This document shows, in pieces, positions 45,029 to 57,149 of a stretch of DNA of 64,000 nucleotides. Below the pieces are notes generated by a model, which was not told the origin of the DNA, ran no database searches, and was given only the letters and a program-made list of their open reading frames with translations. Each line of letters starts with the position of its first letter. Position 1 is the first letter of the stretch. The position numbers were made by a program, and so were the translations under genes. Source of the stretch: Notospermus geniculatus (taxonomy: Eukaryota; Nemertea; Pilidiophora; Heteronemertea; Lineidae); the NCBI GenBank assembly GCA_002633025.1, contig NMRB01000319.1:305821-369820 (forward strand), in the 5' to 3' direction.

Positions 45029-45625
45029 CAAACTTGATAATTTGAAATATCTCTGCCTGTGGTAGAGATAGAGGCATGATATCAGCCATACTTAGGTTAT
45101 TGATGATGCCCATTTCGATTATGCAACGACCTTGACGATCAGAGGTCAAGGTCAAGGTCAAGGTCAAACTTGATAATTTGAAATATCTCTGCCTGTGGTA
45201 GAGATAGAGGCATGATATCAGCCATACTTAGGTTGTTGTTGATGCCGATTTCGATTATGCAACAACCTCGATGATCAGAGGTCAAGGTCAAGGTCAAACT
45301 CGGTAATTTGAAATATCTCTACCTGTGGTAGAGGTAGAGGCATGATATCACCCATACTTAGGTTATCGATGATGCCCATTTCGATTATGCAACGACCTTG
45401 ATGATCAGAGGTCAAGGTCAAGGTCAAACTTGATAATTTGAAATACCTCCGCCTGTGGTAGAGGAAGAGGCATGATATCACCCATACTTAGGTTGTTGAT
45501 GATGCCGATTTCGATTATGCAACGACCTCGATGATCAGAGGTCAAGGTCATAATTTGAAATATCTCTGCCTGTGGTAGAGGTAGAGGCAGAGGCATGATA
45601 TTTGGCATACTTAGGTTAATTCCTT
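45029..45625. repeat. Tandem array, five units of about 118-136 bp
   Basis: Each unit runs TGATAATTTGAAATATCTCT, GCCTGTGGTAGAG, GGCATGATATCA, CATACTTAGGTT, TTTCGATTATGCAACGACCT, then AGAGGTCAAGGTCAAGGTCA. Spacing of the units is 136, 130, 130 and about 118 bases. Repeated open frames here are artefacts. Confidence 0.9.
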
Positions 45626-45760
45626 TTTTCTGTACCTTTTTACCTAGTACCTTTATTACCTTGTACCTTCTTTTACCCAGTACCTTTTTTACCTGCACCT
45701 TTTTTACCTAGTACCTTTATTACCTAGTACCTTTTTACCGGTACGTTTTTATCGGATGTC
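45625..45760. repeat. ACCTTTTTACCTAGT pyrimidine-rich simple repeat
   Basis: About ten diverged copies of TACCTTTTTTACCTAG-type units follow the tandem array directly. Confidence 0.75.
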
Positions 45761-47569
45761 TATCAACGTGCCTTGATCTCTGTCAATGTATCATTCATAT
45801 ACGGTAGAAGCACCTGTACCTCGGGAACCATACGACATTTACAATGTCATCTTGTTATTGCCTTAAAAACATTCGCTTTTCAGTCGGCGATTGGTGCAAA
45901 GTTTGGCTATCCCATTATAGTTTTGTGACTGCTAAATAAAAATCATGGTTTTTATTCTGAAAATGGAGTTTTTGTGGCTTTTTGGTGCCGTGCGGGACAC
46001 AGGCATTGTTAGAAAGGGGTGACAGGCTGCGGAATAAGCCTTCGGACGCGTTCTCAGATGGATATATTTCTGAAAACTTAATGGATAACCTTCAAATAAA
46101 GTTAAATCATGGGAAATGTTTAACCTTACTTTGTATGACATTCCGCGTGTTTTTGGAAAAAATTTTGCTTTTAGAGTAACCTGCCTTCCCTAAAATCACC
46201 AATGGACTCGTCTCATGCATTATTTCTACATAGTTCGTAATGTATCCATAGCGGATTTGTCCCCTACATTTTTAGCTCACCTGACCAAAGGTTAGCGCAG
46301 CTAGTCATATGTATACTGAGTGGCGTCCGTGCGTGTGTGTCTGTGTGTCGTCCGTTAAACTGGCACGTTTCGCCCCCGCAAGGCCCAGAGTAATGAAAGT
46401 TGGTGGAGAGGTAGGCCCAAGGGAGGACGCGAAACAGAACCAAAAACTGTTGCAATTTGACCTACATTCTGCTCTTCAGGGGTCATTTTCCGTTAAATAA
46501 AAAATCCAAATAACTGTCTAGAGAAATTAGATCAAACTGTATCTAGAGAAAATAGATCAAACTGTAATTATTATTAGGTTGCATAGCTTAATTATTTCTT
46601 CACATTCTGTGGAGGTAATTTTTTTGATGTTTTCCACCAGGGGGCACAATCTGTAGAAATATGAAACGGATATTTAAATTTTCCCGCTTGATGATGTCAC
46701 CATTTATGCTGTGAATGATGTCAAACTACTTCCTGTGGGCTTCATGTGCTGACTGGAAAGCAAGAATAGCCTTTATGCATTGCTGATGAGGTCACCATTT
46801 GATGCTGTCTGTGGATGATGTCAAACTTCCGTGGGCTTGTGCTGACTGAAGTAAAAGCAAGAACAGCCTTTCTGCACAGGTGACCATGCTTTATGTGGTC
46901 TCATCAGCATCAGCTCCCAACTTCCAATGAATGGCAGTATGGCCAACTGGTGACCGTCTTGGACTTTAACTGTGCTATGCTCCATACATTTAGGCCTAAC
47001 TTGAGAACGGCTTGGTCATTAGCTTCATATTGCCATGCGTAGTGTCATTTTGTGTCAGATCATGCATCCAGTCGATTTTGGTTGTGCTCCAACATCCAGT
47101 AGGCCTATAATAAATGACTGCCAGGTGGTGATCATGGTGGGACGTTCTGTTCCATAACATGGGAAGTGCTTCATCAATCAAATTCACATGTCAGCTGAGC
47201 GCATCGCCCATGGGCGACTTGTTGTACAGAGTTGCTAATGTATCACCCTAGCGGTAGCTTACAGAACCAAAGTTCTACATGATTAGTGACGTCATCGTCA
47301 GAATCAATTGCCGTCGGTGAAGATATACCATTTTGCAGAACATGTTGACATTGGTGGAATACTAGTCTCAGTAACTGGGACTCTGATGCTGCGCTTTTGC
47401 TTTTACAAACTGACTTTTACATAGCGCGCATACAGAGTCTCAGCTTGCCCAATAGGCCTTAGTCCGGCAGAAGTAAGGTTGGACCCGGAAATGTCTTATA
47501 TAGTTTTTTACTGATGGATTTGAGTAGCCCTGGGGGTCAGTTTTCAGATTCCACCGGGTGGACTCCAGT

Positions 47570-48160
47570 CACCATTTTGAGAAATCCAAGATGGCCGTCA
47601 TTACATGAAATCAGTTATAACTTCCTTCATATTTACCAGAGGCAGATACTATTGGTGTCTAGACATAGATTTTGAAGGTCAAGGAATCCAATAAGACTAT
47701 TTTCAATGTCGATAATATATTACGTAACTGTAAATCCAAGATGGCTGCCGTTACATGAACTTCACTCATAACCTCTTTCATAATCACCATACAATGATTA
47801 TTTTGGTGTCCAGACACAGGTTTTGGGGTTCAAGGGTCCATTAAGACCATTTCCCATGTCAGAATACACCTCCGACAATCAAAGATGGCGTCCAAGATGG
47901 CCGCCATTACATGAAACTGGTCATAACTTCTTTCATATTCACTATACAATGATTATTTTGCTGTCTAGACATAGGTTTTGGGGTGTAAGGGATTCATTAA
48001 GACTACTTCCCTTGTCAGAATACACCTCCGACAATCAAAGATGGCCTCCAAGATGGCCGCCATTACATGAAACTGGTCATAACTTCTTTCATATTGAACA
48101 TAGGCTGATAATTCTGGTGTCTATACATATGTTCTGGGGGTCAAGGAATCAAATACCAAA
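47570..48160 (+). repeat. About 165-bp repeat units (left arm)
   Basis: Four diverged units, each with AAGATGGCCGCCATTACATG, TCATAACTTCTTTCATATT, GGTGTCTAGACATA and AGACTA-TTTCC. The inverted series is at 50,010-51,245. Confidence 0.85.
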
Positions 48161-48330
48161 TACATGAAACCAAATACATGTAGAGGGTTGTTAGTCATTA
48201 TTCAATTCACATGCTGTAACATAGTGTAGTCTAATCAATTCTCTTTACCTGTTCTAGCCACACCCCCTATATGGTCATGAGAAATGTTCCTTTCATTCTA
48301 ATTGTAGACAACACTAGTTCTTTGAACACA

Positions 48331-48735
48331 GTGGGCCGTATTTACGAAGCGCGATTTGGCCAACACGCGTGTAAATTGATAGTTATTCAGGTTAAGGGCC
48401 CAGAAAACCATTGTGTTGCTACCTTGTACGCTGCTTGATCGGCAGGGTTTACCCACAGCATAACCACACGCGGTTAACATTCCTGCGTTTACGTGCAGGA
48501 GGATCGAAGAAAAAAGTTGAATGACTCTAAACAAGGCCTGTAGGTTGTTCAAATTTTTCTTTGTCCTGCAGCTAGACAAAGGAAAGTTAACCACGGGTGA
48601 TTATCCTGCGGGTAAAGGCTGTCGATCAAGCAGTGTACTGGGTAGCAAAACAATGGTTTTCTAGGCCCTTAACCTGAATAACTATGAACTTACCCGCGTG
48701 TTGGCCTAATCGCGCTTCGTAAATATGGCCCATGG
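48331..48735. mobile_element. MITE nested in the left arm, 405 bp
   Basis: Inverted ends GGGCC(G/A)TATTTACGAAGCGCG with GCCAACACGCG and GGTTAAGGGCC further in. The corresponding place in the right arm (about 49,780) lacks it. Confidence 0.85.
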
Positions 48736-48739
48736 GAAC

Positions 48740-49240
48740 TCATGGAAAGTAATTTGCTTTTTTTTCTGGTAGCAGACTGTACCACAACAAGCACAACATA
48801 TTGTGCAGCTGCAAGCACCGCATGGGGTGGCACACTTGCACGTCCACAGTTGATGAGGTGCATGATATCCCACATGATATACTCGGGAGCGAGTTCTGTA
48901 TTCTCGGGAGATATGTTGGCTTGAGCGTTTTTAGCTTCGAGTCCTTTGTCCAGCCAGAGCATTCTGGATCCATTTGTGGTGGATTGTTTTCTTCCAATAA
49001 ACACCACACAATGCCTTGGTGATGGGCCATTTCAACAGTCTCCACAAATGCCTCATTGGTTGGAGGAAAACTGCAAAGTTTGGGAGGTGATGAGGACGTC
49101 TTTCCTGTTCTCGATGCCCATACCTGCCATCGTGTTTCTGACATTAAATTGGTTGAGCTTTGTCCATAGCAAGCTGACACATAAATGCAGTGGCTTGCGC
49201 TATTGGTGAGCGGACATAGTCTCACCATTGAAATTGGTAC
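48740..49240 (-). pseudogene. Remnant of a transposon protein tail (left arm copy)
   Basis: Frames on the minus strand contain GPITKALCGVYWKK-like, ENTELAPEYIM and Cys-spaced pieces. The mirrored right arm copy (49,420-49,760, plus strand) reads GPITKTPCGVHWKK and IKCGRASVPPDAV. Both are broken by frameshifts. A Cys-rich tail of this kind occurs in several invertebrate transposon proteins, but the family is not certain. Confidence 0.4.
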
Positions 49241-49419
49241 ACTTTTTTCTTGTTACACACTTTTCACCATTAAAAACATTCCCTTTTCAATCGNAGCAAG
49301 CTGACACATAAATGCAGTGGCTTGTGCTATAACATACTGTATTGGGGCATCCACAAACCTAGATGTGAAACCAGCATCGAGAACACTAAAGAGATCGTCA
49401 TCACCTCCCAAAGTTTGCA

Positions 49420-49760
49420 GACTTCGTCCAACCATTGAGGCGTTTGTAGATCAGAGAATGTTAAAAGGGCCCATTACCAAGACACCGTGCGGCGTTCATT
49501 GGAAGAAACTAATCCACCAGAAAAGGATCCAGAATTCTTTGGCTGGACAAAGGACCCAAGGCTAAAAACGCTCAAGCCAACATATCCCTTGGAGAATACA
49601 GAACTCGCTCCCGAGTATATCATGCGTCTCATCAAATGTGGACGTGCAAGTGTGCCACCAGATGCGGTACGATCGTGCTCGCAGCTGCACTAGTAATAAA
49701 CAGAACTGCACAATATTTTCTGCTGTTGTGGTACAGGCTGCTGCCAGAAAAAAGCAAATT
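49420..49760 (+). pseudogene. Remnant of the same transposon protein tail (right arm copy)
   Basis: Inverted counterpart of 48,740-49,100. Best frame includes LENTELAPEYIMRLIKCGRA. Frames are interrupted, so it is not functional. Confidence 0.4.
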
Positions 49761-50009
49761 AGTTTCCATGAAATAACTGTGTTCAAAGAACTAGTACTGT
49801 CTACAATTAGAATGAAAGGAACATTTCTCATGACCATATAGGGAATGGTTAGAAACAGGTAAATAGAATTGATTACACTACAATATGTTACAACATGCAT
49901 CAGCAGTCTTTTAAATGTATAGTTAGCAGACTCGTGGTGCCACCTAACGGGTCGCGTTGTCGCCAAACAAGGGCTTGAGTACAGANACCGAAATTATCAG
50001 CCTATTTTC

Positions 50010-51245
50010 AATATGAAAGAAGTTGCGACCAGTTTCATGTAATGGCGGCCATCTTGGACGCCATCTTTGATTGTTGGAGGTATATTCTGACAAGGTAAAT
50101 AGTCTTAATGGATACCTTAAACCCCAAAACCTATGTCTTTACCAGGGCTTTCATTAACGTTTTCCCTACCTGCGTCAAGACTTCCACAGTTTTTTTTATG
50201 GAAGTCAATTTGAGAGCATGCAGGGGTCTTTAGAATTCCAGCAATTTTTTTTCAGGGTCATGACTTCTTGTTATATTTTACTGGGGTCAATGTGTCAATG
50301 CCACCTTACAACTTCCCCTTCGATTCACCGAATCAATGACGTATTGAGCTCCACAGCCAGGAAGTGCGTGGATGCCATGGACGACGGGACTCGCAGTTCT
50401 ATTTTGAGCTGTTCTAGCAAGGATTGACACACGACATGGGGTGTTCCGTAGATCGCAATTGAAGAAAGTTTGGCGCGGGATTTCTAATATCTTGATACCT
50501 ACGTCAGCTGGGATCTACTGGTGTAAATGGAGACTGGGTATACAGATGGGACTTCCACACTTTTTCTGTCAGCGTATCATCGAATTTACCTGCGTTTTTG
50601 AGACTTCAGAGTTATTTATATCTGCGTCATTTCTGTAGTTTACAAGCGTAATAGACGCCATACGCAGGCTTAATGAAAGCCCTGTAGACATCAAAATAAT
50701 CAATGTATGGTGAATATGCAAGGCGTTATGACCAGTTTCATGTAATGGCGGCCATCTTGGACGCCATCTTTAATTCTCGGAGGTGTATTCTGACAAGGGA
50801 AGTAGTCTTAATGGATCCCTTGAACCCCTAAAACCTATGTCTAGACAGCAAAATAATCATTGTATAGTGAATATGAAGGAAGTTATGACCGGTTTCATGT
50901 AATGGCGGCCATCTTGGACGCCATCTTTGATTGTCAGAGGTGTATTATGACATGGGAAATGGTCTTAATGGATCCCTTGAACCCCAAAACCTATGTCTAG
51001 TCACCAAAATAATCATTGTATGGTGAATATGAAAGAATTTACGAATAAAGTTCACGTAACGGCAGCCATCTTGGATTTACAGTTACGTAATACATTACCG
51101 ACATTGAAAATAGTCTTATTGGATTCCTTGACCTCCAAAATCTATGCCTAGACACCAAAATTATCAGCCTGTGGTAAATATGAAGGAAGTTATGACTGAT
51201 TTCATGTAACGATGGCCATCTTGGACGCCATCTTCGATTTCTCAA
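50010..51245 (-). repeat. About 165-bp repeat units (right arm)
   Basis: Inverted units of the same repeat (CATGTAATGGCGGCCATCTT, TATGTCTAGACA). They are interrupted by the MITE at 50,142-50,687. Confidence 0.85.
50142..50687. mobile_element. MITE nested in the right arm, about 545 bp
   Basis: Inverted ends CAGGGCTTTCATTAA and TTAATGAAAGCCCTG, with CTACCTGCGT/ACGCAGG inside. It splits a TATGTCTAGACATC repeat word. The left arm lacks it. Confidence 0.85.
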
Positions 51246-51689
51246 AATGCTCAAGGGTGACCGGAGTCCACCCGGTGGAATCTTAAAACTGACCCCCAGG
51301 GCTACTCAAATCCATCGAAAACAAACTATATAAGACATTTGGCTGCCGGACTAAGAGAACCAGCATGGCGTCCCCTTGGAAACATTATCATCATAATAAT
51401 ATTTACCACTTTATATTATCATAATATGTTATTTTCCACAATAAAGCCCACTCCTTCAGAAATTTTCTAGATCTATTTTGATAAAAATTTTAATGAAAAA
51501 CGTGTATTGTATTGTTCTGCATGTCGAATCAAAAATAATACAAGATGACATTGTAAATGTCGTATGGTTCCCGATATGTACAGGTACTTCTACACGAAGG
51601 GTACACTGATAGAGATCAAGATACATTGATAGATATCAGATACATTGATAGAGATCATGGTACATTAACAGAGATCAGGATACCTTGAT

Positions 51690-51800
51690 GTGATATGATG
51701 CGGTGCGATGCAATGCGATTATATGACATGACATATGACATGACATGATATGTCATGATGACATGACATGATTGACATGATTTGACATGACATGACATGA
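51690..51800. repeat. Simple repeat (GACAT)n and GATGCGGTGCGATGC words
   Basis: ATGACATGACAT pentamer tract of about 80 bases with nearby GATGCG words. Confidence 0.9.
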
Positions 51801-52288
51801 ATCTTTTCTGATGTCCTTGTTAAGGTGTAGGCCTACCGTGGAGGATTCTGGGATCCTACAGACAGAAGGTGTGGACCGACGACGACATGCGATAGAACGG
51901 CATTGGGGAAGTTGTTTTAGTGACCTAGAAATAATAGTTCTGTAAATTATTTCACCTCTGTCATCAGAAGAGACCCAGCAGAACGTGCGGTAAGTCTCAC
52001 AGAAGAGTGCGTTATTGTTTAGCGCGGGATTAGAATATATGGTTAGAGAGAGACCAGCAGTGTTCGAATAACCTTAAAACAAGCCTGGAGGCGTTAAGGT
52101 TCACGTAGTGAAATTAGTGTCGAAAAAATATCGCAATTGAGGGACATGGGGCACCATTAGAAATTCTGAACTTCCAATACCCGACATGGTCCTAAGGATA
52201 GTTCATTGCTTTGCCACCAGAGAAGTTATGGCCCAAGGAGAAAGCAAGCACAAAAATCTACACACAATATGATGATAAATAATTATAA

Positions 52289-52420
52289 AGTCAATTTCCA
52301 GAAATTTGCAAATTTTCGACCCCCAACCGGGGTCTTCTTCAGGCTGGAACTCTACAATAATAAACTCTAGAAAAGACTGAGCTGAAACCCAAATGTAGAT
52401 CTGAAGTATCCAACCCAAAC
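52289..52420 (-). repeat. Hammerhead-like repeat, copy 5 (antisense)
   Basis: The minus strand reads GAGTTCCAGCCTGAAGAAG, GACCCCGGTTGGGGGTC, GAAAATTTGCAAATTT, CTGGAAATTGACTT. This copy keeps the most complete core and a perfectly self-complementary AAATTTGCAAATTT. Confidence 0.75.
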
Positions 52421-52429
52421 AGGACGGGT

Positions 52430-54180
52430 CAGCAATTAAAGCGAATGGCTCGCGGGGTTTGTTGTGGCGCCATGACAGTTGGTCATCGATATCAAGCAGC
52501 ATTTTGAGAAAAAGGCAAAAGAAGGATTTTAGTTTAATGGGAAATGCATTAGACAGCCAAACTTCGGAGGCGTATTCTGCAAAATCTGCCGCTTCAAAAT
52601 CAATGGGGATAGTACAAAATGTACATCTTGACCTACTGAATTTGAAAACGTCATTAACCCATTTTAACAAATTTTCACTGGAACCTCGTCCCCAGTGTTT
52701 ACATTCGCATATTTGCACAGGTGTTGCATATGGCTGGGGCACGACTTTGCCTGGAGGCTAGAATCACTGTCTATGGAAGGTACCACCAAAAATGTAAACA
52801 AACCCCGCGAGCCATTCGCTTTAAGGAATGAAAAGAGTCCAAGCCCCAAGAATTGGTTGCTCAACCCAAAAGTGAATGTAGGCCTAATTAGTAAATGTAA
52901 GGCTTGACAAGGCTGGAAAGAAAGGGGTTTTATAAATTATAGCTTAGAGCAATTAAACTAACAGTATAATTCCCCCAAGGGTAATTTATATTAAGAAAAT
53001 TGTATGAAAAAATGATGACAAAATAGACACATAAAAAAGAAGTGAAGGGCAAGGTAATAAGAAACAAAGATGCTGCCAAAATAAAGAATGGCGTAAAAGA
53101 TGAAAAAGAAAGGAAGCCTAGGTGAACGGCAACTGCAAACCACTGACCAACGAAAAATTAGAAAGAGAAGTTATGGCACTACACGTAGAATCCAGGCAGT
53201 GCTCATCCAGGAGGCGATTACACTCGACGACCGGTATAGCATTCTGCTTGCTTTGTTCACCCACGTGGTGATGATCGACTCATTATTCACAGTGGAGGCA
53301 GGCTAGGCGTGCTGATTTCTAAATAGGCCTTTCATAAAAGTTATCTACATTAATTCATACTTCCTCTAAAAAAAGCGGCTAGTTTATTTGTAACCTTTCT
53401 CCCACAAAATGTATCATTTTACGCAAACAGCAGGTCGTTTGTGATGTTGATTCATACCTAACAATCCCGAGACCCCTACGCCTTCCAATAATAGGCTCGT
53501 CCTGCCTGTGTTATTCTCCCCTGTATTGGATATCGCGAATGCACAGGGCATTAAACGCAATTTTTAGGTCAACTAAGGAATATTATGGGCCCAGGAGAAA
53601 TCCGAAGCAGCACATGGATATCTACTTTTGATTTATTAACGTTATTCACTAGAAGTTCATCATTATCGAAGGTTATCCGATTTTATTGGTTTCCAATCTT
53701 CAGCCTCACAATGAAAGTTTCCTGCGTGAGTGCGAAGCCCTGGTTATGGTGATGTCGTGAATAACCACGCGATCGAAGAGTGAATCGGGCAAAACCGGTA
53801 TGAAAATAATGGTCACTACGTGAACCAATAGCGGGCTGTTGTTTGGCGGACTTGGATTCCTAGGACGCCGGTTCCTGTCAGACCGATGTCGTAGAATGTC
53901 ATGCCCCCGATATGAAATGCCCCACAACAATAGATTTTGACGGATTTTTGACGGTCTTACTGTCGTGAAACTTAGCACCAACAACGCCAAACGGATACCG
54001 AAGTGCTTGCATTCATGCGTTATCCCGATAGGCAATGTCAGGCAATCTGCGCTTTTGTGCATTTGGTGATCATCTCGGCATGCCTGGGACAAAAGTGAAG
54101 CAGCAGGTGAAAATTTAATGCGGATTATCTTTATTTGACAGTATACAATACTGATACGATACAATAAAATCCAAGATGCA
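52430..54180. other. No gene recognised
   Basis: Open frames here lack motifs. A GCGGGCTATTGTTTGGCGGACTT word at about 53,830 links it to the 25/32 kb MITE fragments. Confidence 0.35.
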
Positions 54181-54189
54181 GAATAGCAC

Positions 54190-54345
54190 AAAATTGACAC
54201 ACAAAATGATAATAAGCAAGACGTCAATCTCCAGAATTCAAATTTTCGACCCCAACCTGGGTCTTTTTCAAGTTCCACTTGAAAAAGACCCCGGTTTGAG
54301 GTCGAAAATTTGTGAATTCTGGAGATTGACTTCTTGCTTATTATG
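54190..54345. repeat. Hammerhead-like repeat, copy 6 (palindromic dimer)
   Basis: Antisense half GATAATAAGCAAGACGTCAA...GACCCCAACCTGGGTC joined to sense half AAAAAGACCCCGGTTTGAGG...GACTTCTTGCTTATTAT. The ends are inverted for over 60 bases. Confidence 0.75.
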
Positions 54346-54440
54346 ATGCGATACGATGCGATGCGGTGCGGTGCGGTGCGGTGCGGTGCGGTGCGATGCG
54401 ATGCGATGCGATACAATACGATACAATACAATACAATATA
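54345..54440. repeat. (GATGC)n/(GGTGC)n/(AATAC)n pentamer microsatellite
   Basis: About 19 pentamers changing from GATGC/GGTGC to GATAC/AATAC. It directly abuts the palindromic repeat. Open frames here are artefacts. Confidence 0.95.
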
Positions 54441-55723
54441 CATGTTCTTCTATCATGTTTTTGTAACCGTAGGCCTATGGATTAGATCTCTGGGTGTGAT
54501 ACAGCTGTATAAATATGGAACAAAATGACCCTTTATACTACAACGTTTGAAAGCTATCAAACAAACAAAAAATGACCGTTTCTAAGAAACAGAACATCAC
54601 TTCATACCCGATTCTAACCTACGGACACTGGCATTAGGCATCAAATCACTACAATCATTATAGACCAAAAGTCGTGGTATCATAAAATATATAAAACAAG
54701 TAGAATTGGAAATATCTTTTACAAACAAAACTGTTGACACCTTTTCTGAAAAGTGGGACCCAATCTTAGAGTTTCTTTGAAAATCGATGTAATCAATTAT
54801 AGAGTGATGAGCTAAGGGGGATAGACCTGTTGGGGGGGGGGGGGGGGGNTCAGTTTGGATGGGGAGGGACTATAGATGTAATGGATAAATAGTGTACCAC
54901 CCGGCAGATTTTCGACTGTCCGCCAGAAAATATCGACCTTTTACATGATTTATTGAAAATTAAATGTTATATTTTTGTGTCAAGCCTATTTGTGGCCCGG
55001 CGAGTGCGTCTGACAGAACGGCATGGATGACGTCGTGGAATGGAAGTCACATGGCACACAGTTTTGTGACGCCGTCACGTCATGCTGACGGGAGGACCAT
55101 TGCGGAGTTTTGGAAAAGTCATTTGCACTTTCTTGGAAGTTTGCCGGTCCCGTACGCGTCTGTGTGTACATTACACGCTATACTTCTTTTATGTTCGTGA
55201 ACTATAGGCAATTGTGAATATGATGGTGATGTGTATGTGGGATGCATACACTTAGTTTACTTGCAATCCGTGTTTGAGTAAAACAATAGGGAACGAGCGT
55301 ATGCGTCGCGTCATGCAATACCGCTGTACTCGAGGACGTGATGACGTCACGCCGTTTTTTCCTATGCTGACACGGCCGAAAAATGTACAAAAAGGCTTCT
55401 TTTTCCATCGCGCGTAAACAAAATCGCCATAGATCACCCAGCAATATAAACTTACAGTTCGAACAAGTTTAAATCCAAGCGATGGTAGAAATTGCTTTTG
55501 AATCGTCAACTGTACCTCGTGGTTTGAAATGCGGTCAAAGCATTATCCAGATGTACAGCCAGGCGAGACGCATGTATTAAAACTCCGAAATGTGCCCCCG
55601 CAAGCTATTTCTTGGATCACCTGGAACGACGTAGAAGAGGCTTCCCACATTCTAAATCTCGTATCCAGGAAGCAAATCAAGTAGATATGCCAACTGTACC
55701 CGTTAGTGAAAAGAATCGTGTTG

Positions 55724-56491
55724 ATAGTAGGGGAGCCAAAGGCCAGAATTGTGCAAAATAAGGGTTGGAGGTTGCACAAACAGATATACAATTGCTGTTA
55801 ATATTTTTTGGTAGGTATATCTGTTCTAAATAAGAATTGGGAGGACTGCTCGGTCATCTCTCTTGCGAACTCCTGTTATGGACCATTTTATAGTTTGCTA
55901 CTGACTTTATCATTGGACTGGTGGACTTGGTTTTGTACAGGGGCATGGAAACCAATGTACAGCTAACTTCTGAATGGTTGGGTTTCGACTCTATAAATGT
56001 ATTACCAACAGATAGAAATATGGTGCCTCTGAATCAGCCAAGGATGTTCTTAATTGCTTTTGGCAAGTGGAAATCACTTTTGGGGTATTTGGTCCGATAT
56101 GTGTAATTTTACATTAAAACTGCAATGTAGCATGGAGGTATAAAATAAGATGAATGTAGCAACTGAAAATATTTAAGACCATGTTTATTTGATTCACTGT
56201 CCCCATATTTCTATCTGTTAGTAATACATTTATAGGGTCTAAACCCAACCATTCAGAAGATAGCTGTACATTGGTTTCTCTGCCCCTGTACAAAATCGAG
56301 TCCACAAGCCCAATGATAAAGTCAGTAGCAAACTATAAAAGGTCCATAACAGGAGTTCGCAAGAGAGATGACCGAGCAGTCCTCCCAATTCTTATGTAGA
56401 ACAGATATACCTACCAAAAAATGTTAACAGCAATTGTATATCTTTTTGTGCAACCTTATTCACTATTTTTCGTGCTTGGCTCCCCTACTAT
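55724..56491. mobile_element. Fold-back element, 768 bp
   Basis: Inverted ends ATAGTAGGGGAGCCAA and TTGGCTCCCCTACTAT. The arms extend over about 330 bases (ACAGATATAC, AGGACTGCTCGGTCATCTCT, GGTTGGGTTTAGAC-type) with a short centre. No coding content. Confidence 0.85.
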
Positions 56492-57149
56492 GAGGCAACT
56501 GAAGAGCGAGGTTGCAGCTCTGTGCTAAAAATACCTATGTCGTGACGTCACCCGCAGGGAAAGTTCCTGTTCCGTCAGTGCTGATTCTAAAATTTCGTAC
56601 CATGACGCAGTGACGTTGTTTGTTGGGTAACGTCATTTTCGCGGCAACATGACGGCGGAATCCCCACGCCAACCTCGTCCGATTGGCGCTATTATGGTCA
56701 GCGCCATCGAGAGGTTTATTGAGTACACTATATTTGTCGCGCAACGTCGGCCGTGCATTCATTCTCTATTGAAATACCCTGGAAAAACTTTGTAAACATA
56801 GGTACACTTTCAACCGAACATGTCTATAGGAAAGGGGTGGGGGTGTAATAGCCAAATACTAAAAAAAAAACTCTTGTATCAATACCGATAGTTAATAGGT
56901 ATATCACATAGGTGTTTTGTATTTGTTTTGCACTAAATAAAGAGTTTTAAAAAAAAGTCGTGGTAGTTTAATTCATGTAGGCCTACCGGTAGAACATGTA
57001 CATTTTAACCAGTCAGTCAGTCTGTGGTGTGGATAGAACTACATACGGCGCCGGAGTCGCCGTTATCGGGATCTTCCTCGTCATCATCGTCATCGTCGTT
57101 GTCGTCATCGTTGTCATCATCGTTGCCATCATAGTTATCGTTGTCATCA

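Larger units (their letters stand above)
47461..51352. mobile_element. 3.9-kb imperfect palindrome (composite fold-back element)
   Basis: Ends CTTAGTCCGGCAG and CTGCCGGACTAAG are inverted. The arms match along most of their length: GGATTTGAGTAGCCCTGGGG, CCACCGGGTGGACTCC, the AAGATGGC repeat blocks, and 48,210-48,330 against 49,790-49,910. Arm identity appears well below 95%, so they are old or from different copies. Each arm has its own nested MITE. A single N lies at the centre (49,294), next to a duplicated AGCAAGCTGACACATAAATG. Confidence 0.8.

Noticed and set aside
45275-45698. Repeated frames with LTLTSDHQGRCIIEMG
   Set aside because: Products of the tandem array. The same peptide appears per unit because the repeat lacks stops, not because of selection.
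48690-49228. Intact protein genes in the palindrome arms
   Set aside because: Frames are broken and mirrored in both arms. Motif pieces fall in different frames, so these are remnants.
54268-54456. Frames rich in YRIVSHRTAPHRT
   Set aside because: Pentamer microsatellite read through.
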